Of a DNA stretch of 9,533 bases, positions 6,343 through 9,533 are shown one piece after another; within the stretch, counting starts at the first letter, position 1; each line of letters starts with the position of its first letter. The DNA is from an uncultured Dialister sp. GTDB taxonomy: Bacteria; Bacillota; Negativicutes; Veillonellales; Dialisteraceae. A program made the translations under genes and the position numbers. The notes below the pieces were generated by a model. It had not been told where the DNA came from and made no database searches. It was given only the letters and a program-made list of their open reading frames with translations. The stretch covers positions 1 through 9,533 of the forward strand of contig CAAEVC010000035.1 of the NCBI GenBank assembly GCA_900759415.1. The letters are read 5' to 3'.

Positions 6343-8301
6343 ATGAAAGTTCGTATTTACAAAAGTCTCTTCTTCATGGGGATCGCTTCTGTAACCACTA
6401 CCTTCATCCTTTCTCTGGTTCTCTACTACCAGGGAATGCAGGAGCAGTTCAGCCGTGAACTGGAGAATATGAATGATGTCATGGCCAGCGCCATTTCCAG
6501 AAATGATGAAGATGCAGGGAAAGACTATCTGGAAAGAGTCCATGGAAAGAATGCAAAAAATCTTCATATCGTCTGGCTGGATACTGATGGTTCCGTCCTT
6601 TATGACAGTGATAACATCACCGGCCGCGACTATACAGAAGACATAGAAGTACAGGAAGCCTTAAACAGCGGCGAAGGGGCAGTCGTTCACAAAGATGCCA
6701 ATGATAATCCGAAGAGTTACTTTGCAAAGAAAGCACCAGATGGGACCATACTCCGTCTCTCCAGTGCCCGCAATGTATCGTTCAGTGAATTCTCCGCTTT
6801 CCTTCCTGAAATACTGCTCTTCCTTATCGTATTTATAGTAGGATGTCTTTTTGCAGCGGAAAGAGAAACGGAAAAAATACTAAGACCCTTCCACCTTCTG
6901 GGAGATCTGGTCCAGAAAATCATGGACGGTAAAAAGGTGGATGACGTCCCGGAAGATTATAAAGAACTGAAACCCCTTATCCGCAAGGTAGAAGAACAGC
7001 ATAGAGATATAGAGACCTATCTTGAAGATCTGGAAGAAGAAAAGAATACCATGCGTATCGTAGTAGATACCATTTCCGATGGCATCATTCTTCTGAATGA
7101 ACATAAGGAAATCGTAGACTACAACAAAAAAGTAGAAGATCTTTTCAAACCCCGTGAGAACAAAAGGTACCGCCGTATCGCCAGCCTCTATCATGACGAA
7201 GACTGGCTCCGGGTCATTGGCAAAGCTTACAGAACCGATGGCCGGCAGCAGTACACTATGACCCTCTTCGAAAAACCCTACAGCCTTGTCATGAAGCGGA
7301 TTGAACTGGCAGATGGAGAAACCGGTCTCCTCATCGTCCTTCGGGATCAGACGGCAACCTACATGGCAGAAAAAATGAGAAGGGAATTCTCTGCCAACGT
7401 TTCCCATGAACTGAAAACGCCGCTCACTTCCATCAGCGGTTTTGCAGAAATGATTGCCAACGACATGTGCCAGACTCCTGAAGATGTCAAACTTTTCGGT
7501 AGCCGTATCGTTACCGAATCTCAGCGCATGCTCACTTTGATTGACACTATCATGCACCTTTCCAAGGTAGAAGAAACAGAAACCACCATCACCTGGAAAA
7601 ACGTAGCAGTAGACAGCCTGGTCCGTTATGCTGCAGATCTTGTCATGCCTCAGGCACAGGCTAAAAAGGTAAACATTACTGTAGATACAGAAAATCTTTA
7701 CACCTACGGCAATGCAGCCCTCCTTTCCGAACTGGTCATGAACCTTCTGGACAATGCCATCAAATACAACAATGAAGAAGGAACCATCCATGTAGTACTG
7801 GCACCGGAAGGAGAAGACAAAATCAAACTTACAGTCACCGATACAGGGATTGGCATTCCAGAAGAAAAACAGGGACGGGTCTTCGAACGGTTCTACCGGG
7901 CAGAAGAAAGCCGGAACAAATCTACCGGTGGAAGCGGCCTTGGTCTTGCTGTATGCAAACATATTGTAGAAAAACATAAAGGAAGCCTTTTCATCACCAG
8001 TAAAGAAGGAGAAGGTACTACTGTCACCGTCCTTCTGCCCAGAGTCAGCGATGCAGATGTCACAAAAGCGGTAGAAGAAGCACTCACTGCAAAGAAAGAA
8101 GCAGAAGATGCAGAATCCGGCCGCCTGGCAGCCCAGGAAGCGGAAGAAGACAGAGCAGCCGCACTCCATGAAAAAGAGGTAAATGCAGAAGGCAAAGACG
8201 AGAAGAGAACCCGTAAACCAAAGAAAACAAAAAAGGAAAAGAAGAACAAGAAAAAAACAGTGAACCACAGCAAGGACAAAGAAGAAAAGAAGAAGAAATA
8301 A
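6343..8301 (+). CDS. phoR: PhoR-type sensor histidine kinase with charged C-terminal tail
   Basis: Membrane sensor kinase expected to phosphorylate the regulator at 5641-6330 under phosphate limitation. In 652 residues: membrane segment about 8-29; an extracytoplasmic PAS/Cache-like region 30-150 with the PhoR-type motif VLYDSDNITGR; membrane segment about 152-171; a short HAMP-like linker and coiled coil (172-236); a PAS domain (about 238-340); HisKA with His355 in SHELKTP; and an ATPase domain with the N box (Asn467-Asn471), G1 DTGIGIP (500-506), FERFYR (514-519) and G2 GGSGLGL (529-535). The kinase core ends near 567. The remaining 85 residues are unusual: an Ala/Glu-rich, probably helical part to about 616, then 18 lysines in residues 618-652. 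CAGGAG (6331-6336) lies 6 bases before the start. Classic PhoR signalling also needs PhoU, which is not encoded nearby. Confidence 0.92.
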   Translation: MKVRIYKSLFFMGIASVTTTFILSLVLYYQGMQEQFSRELENMNDVMASAISRNDEDAGKDYLERVHGKNAKNLHIVWLDTDGSVLYDSDNITGRDYTEDIEVQEALNSGEGAVVHKDANDNPKSYFAKKAPDGTILRLSSARNVSFSEFSAFLPEILLFLIVFIVGCLFAAERETEKILRPFHLLGDLVQKIMDGKKVDDVPEDYKELKPLIRKVEEQHRDIETYLEDLEEEKNTMRIVVDTISDGIILLNEHKEIVDYNKKVEDLFKPRENKRYRRIASLYHDEDWLRVIGKAYRTDGRQQYTMTLFEKPYSLVMKRIELADGETGLLIVLRDQTATYMAEKMRREFSANVSHELKTPLTSISGFAEMIANDMCQTPEDVKLFGSRIVTESQRMLTLIDTIMHLSKVEETETTITWKNVAVDSLVRYAADLVMPQAQAKKVNITVDTENLYTYGNAALLSELVMNLLDNAIKYNNEEGTIHVVLAPEGEDKIKLTVTDTGIGIPEEKQGRVFERFYRAEESRNKSTGGSGLGLAVCKHIVEKHKGSLFITSKEGEGTTVTVLLPRVSDADVTKAVEEALTAKKEAEDAESGRLAAQEAEEDRAAALHEKEVNAEGKDEKRTRKPKKTKKEKKNKKKTVNHSKDKEEKKKK

Positions 8302-8303
8302 AC

Positions 8304-8340
8304 ATAACCTCCTGCTTCATGCGGGAGGTTATTTCATTGG
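8304..8340 (+). terminator. Intrinsic terminator of the pst-pho operon
   Basis: ATAACCTCC (8304-8312) pairs with GGAGGTTAT (8324-8332), extended inward by TGC/GCG with one G-U pair around a TTCAT loop, and is followed by TTCATT. It starts two bases after the kinase stop codon and closes the operon. The T-tract is interrupted but the stem is strong. Confidence 0.8.
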
Positions 8341-8407
8341 GAGAGGGAAAATGACCTGACTGTCATGAGAATCAGGCAGCCCTTATCCTTAAGAGAAACT
8401 CCTTTCA

Positions 8408-8436
8408 TTTACTGAGAGAACCATTTCCGATATAAT
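8408..8436 (+). promoter_or_regulatory. Sigma-70-type promoter for the gene at 8471
   Basis: TTTACT (8408-8413) and a perfect TATAAT (8431-8436) are separated by 17 bases. Transcription would begin near 8443, leaving a leader of about 28 bases that contains AAGGAGGG (8459-8466). A single TTTAC-like hexamer is present, but no 11-base repeats suggest PhoB control. Confidence 0.7.
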
Positions 8437-8470
8437 AAAGAAAACATATACATTACAAAAGGAGGGTCTT

Positions 8471-9043
8471 ATGAAAAAAATACTGATTACCACAGCTATG
8501 GCTTCTCTTCTTCTGTCCTTTACAGCATCAGCTGACTGGGCCACTGGAAATTCCACTGTCTTTGCAGTCAATCATGGAGAAGCGGCATTTCACACCTCTC
8601 TTTCCTCAGAACAGAGACTGGATGCCGGCATGACAGTAGGAGATAAGGGGAGTGCGGACATCATCTTCTCCATGGAATCTTCAAAGGGAGGCCTTTCTCT
8701 TTCAGCAGTACCTGTCAAACTGATATCCGGTACAAATGCAGATGGCACAACCTATAAAGATGCAAAACTCACCATCACCCCTCTCGTTTCTACCGATAAT
8801 GGCAGGCGCTTCTACCTTATGGAAACCGGAACCCTGGAAGGTGCCAAGATCATTGCCTACAGCAAAGGAACATTTACTGTCGTTTTTGACGGTTCATCTA
8901 TTGGTGAAGAAGCAGATCATGCCTCTTTCCACGTAAGTAAAAAGAAACTGGTACTTAAACTGGAAAAAGAAGGGACCGTGCAGGAATACACACTGATTTA
9001 TGATAAGAAAACAGAGATATTCAGCATAAATACCACAGTATAA
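8471..9043 (+). CDS. Small exported protein of unknown function
   Basis: A 190-residue protein with a clear Sec signal peptide (MKKILITT, hydrophobic core, cleavage after ASA at 19-21), so it should act outside the cytoplasmic membrane. The mature part has no cysteine, no lipobox and no membrane anchor. It is rich in alternating short hydrophobic and polar segments (ADIIFSM, KLTITPLV, GTFTVVFDG, KLVLKLEKEG, EYTLIYDKK, EIFSINTTV), which suggests an all-beta fold such as a barrel or sandwich. I do not recognise the family. The gene has its own promoter, an excellent ribosome binding site AAGGAGG and a strong terminator, so it is a monocistronic and probably well-expressed unit, independent of the phosphate operon upstream. 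Confidence 0.85.
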   Translation: MKKILITTAMASLLLSFTASADWATGNSTVFAVNHGEAAFHTSLSSEQRLDAGMTVGDKGSADIIFSMESSKGGLSLSAVPVKLISGTNADGTTYKDAKLTITPLVSTDNGRRFYLMETGTLEGAKIIAYSKGTFTVVFDGSSIGEEADHASFHVSKKKLVLKLEKEGTVQEYTLIYDKKTEIFSINTTV

Positions 9044-9064
9044 AAGATTATTGTTTCATATAAG

Positions 9065-9100
9065 AAAAGGTGCGAAGAAAAGTAAAACTTCGCACCTTTT
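9065..9100 (+). terminator. Strong terminator after the exported-protein gene
   Basis: A 13-bp perfect stem, AAAAGGTGCGAAG (9065-9077) with CTTCGCACCTTTT (9088-9100), encloses an A-rich 10-base loop. It begins 21 bases after the stop codon. The A and T runs flanking the GC-rich core allow termination on either strand. Confidence 0.85.
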
Positions 9101-9349
9101 ACATTGAAACCATGAAAAAGAGAATAGAACAGATACATTTAAAGATAGTCTGAAAAAGTTTAAACCTGCAAAACCAGAGTAAAACAGAAAGGATATTTCT
9201 AAATAGCAAAAGCATCAGCAATGAATAAACAGAATAAACATGCCATTTATACATAAAGATAAGATTAAGCATAACCTTTTATCTTAATAGAGAGTATAAT
9301 TTTAAAATGGCAGTAGAAGTGAAAATGTAAGGATAGAAAAAATTCTGAG
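9101..9349. other. AT-rich upstream region of the rRNA promoters
   Basis: No gene is visible in these 249 bases. They contain AAGATAA (9256-9262) and TTATCTT (9279-9285) as a small inverted repeat and an isolated TATAAT (9295-9300) without a matching -35. The A/T tracts just before 9350 (AGAAAAAATTCT, 9335-9346) could act as an UP element that boosts the first promoter. Confidence 0.45.
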
Positions 9350-9378
9350 TTGACACCTAAAATGCAAATTGCTATAAT
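9350..9378 (+). promoter_or_regulatory. Putative rRNA operon promoter P1
   Basis: Perfect TTGACA (9350-9355) and perfect TATAAT (9373-9378) with the optimal 17-base spacer make this the strongest promoter in the window. An A-rich tract lies upstream. Consensus promoters of this kind are typical of rRNA operons. Confidence 0.85.
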
Positions 9379-9384
9379 GACATA

Positions 9385-9411
9385 CGCTTGATGGCGATGA
9401 GCTTGAAGCTC
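9385..9411 (+). repeat. Start-region repeat and hairpin after P1
   Basis: CGCTTGATGGCGATGA (9385-9400), beginning at the expected start of the P1 transcript, recurs with small changes as CGCTTGAAGAGCGATGA at 9507-9523 after P2. It is followed by a perfect hairpin, GAGCT (9399-9403) with AGCTC (9407-9411). The duplication suggests that the two promoters arose from one module. Confidence 0.55.
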
Positions 9412-9469
9412 AAAGCAGATGGCCCATTATCTCACGATAATTCATTTGAAAAAAGTTTCGAAAAAACAT

Positions 9470-9498
9470 TTGACAAAATGAAGAACCCGTGATAAGAT
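9470..9498 (+). promoter_or_regulatory. Putative rRNA operon promoter P2
   Basis: TTGACA (9470-9475) and TAAGAT (9493-9498) are spaced by 17 bases, exactly 120 bases downstream of P1. Tandem promoters in this arrangement are known for rRNA operons. An A-rich tract at 9450-9467 precedes the -35. Confidence 0.82.
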
Positions 9499-9505
9499 AA
9501 TCAAG

Positions 9506-9533
9506 TCGCTTGAAGAGCGATGATTCTTTGAAA
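9506..9533 (+). promoter_or_regulatory. rRNA leader start with boxA-like element
   Basis: After a small hairpin, TCGCT (9506-9510) with AGCGA (9516-9520), comes ATTCTTTGAAA (9523-9533), which closely matches the Bacillus-type boxA antitermination element GTTCTTTGAAA. The window stops here; the 16S rRNA gene is expected on the plus strand shortly beyond. A tRNA or other stable RNA operon is the alternative. Confidence 0.6.

Noticed and set aside
6880..8268. 462-codon open frame on the minus strand opposite the kinase gene
   Set aside because: It is rich in Phe and Cys because it reads the complement of Glu, Lys and Ala codons of an intact kinase with all motifs present; no ribosome binding site or family resemblance.
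1..9533. CRISPR array, tRNA genes, prophage or defence genes
   Set aside because: No regularly spaced direct repeats, no cloverleaf with a T-arm motif, and no integrase, nuclease or toxin-antitoxin genes were seen on either strand.

Overview
The window is an ordinary-looking stretch of bacterial chromosome dominated by a phosphate (Pi) uptake and sensing locus. Strong AGGAGG-type ribosome binding sites, PhoP-style TTxACA direct repeats and a Bacillus-like boxA (TTCTTTGAAA) at the right edge point to a Bacillota-type organism. Moderate base composition and secreted or periplasmic proteins with Sec signals are compatible with a Negativicutes genus such as Dialister, but that placement is an impression, not a demonstration.

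Layout, left to right. (1) Positions 1-96 hold three consecutive hairpins, possibly the end of an IS200/IS605-type element or the tail of an upstream gene. (2) 181-1458 encodes a secreted class-3 lipase-like alpha/beta hydrolase with an extra C-terminal region. (3) 1459-1825 is intergenic, with a nested inverted repeat containing a strong terminator-like stem, then PHO-box-like repeats and the pstS leader. (4) 1826-5353 is pstS-pstC-pstA-pstB, the complete high-affinity phosphate ABC transporter, tightly packed with TGATG and TAATG overlaps. (5) 5354-5640 is a structured gap with no phoU; it holds one perfect hairpin, one imperfect hairpin and a doubtful 71-codon ORF overlapping phoB. (6) 5641-8301 is a PhoB/PhoP-type response regulator and a PhoR-type histidine kinase with an unusual Glu/Ala- then Lys-rich tail, closed by a terminator at 8304-8340. 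(7) 8471-9043 is a stand-alone gene for a small exported protein of unknown function, with its own promoter and terminator. (8) 9350-9533 carries two tandem strong promoters and a boxA-like element, read as the promoter and leader region of an rRNA operon whose 16S gene would begin just beyond the window.

How the genes work together: PstS captures phosphate outside the membrane, PstC and PstA form the channel, and PstB drives import with ATP. PhoR and PhoB form the sensor pair that would switch on pstS through the direct repeats at 1700-1727. PhoU, the usual link between PstB and PhoR, is not encoded here. No clearly novel system was found. The most unusual points are the kinase tail, the absent phoU with a structured pstB-phoB gap, the duplicated start modules of the rRNA promoters, and the nested inverted repeat upstream of pstS.
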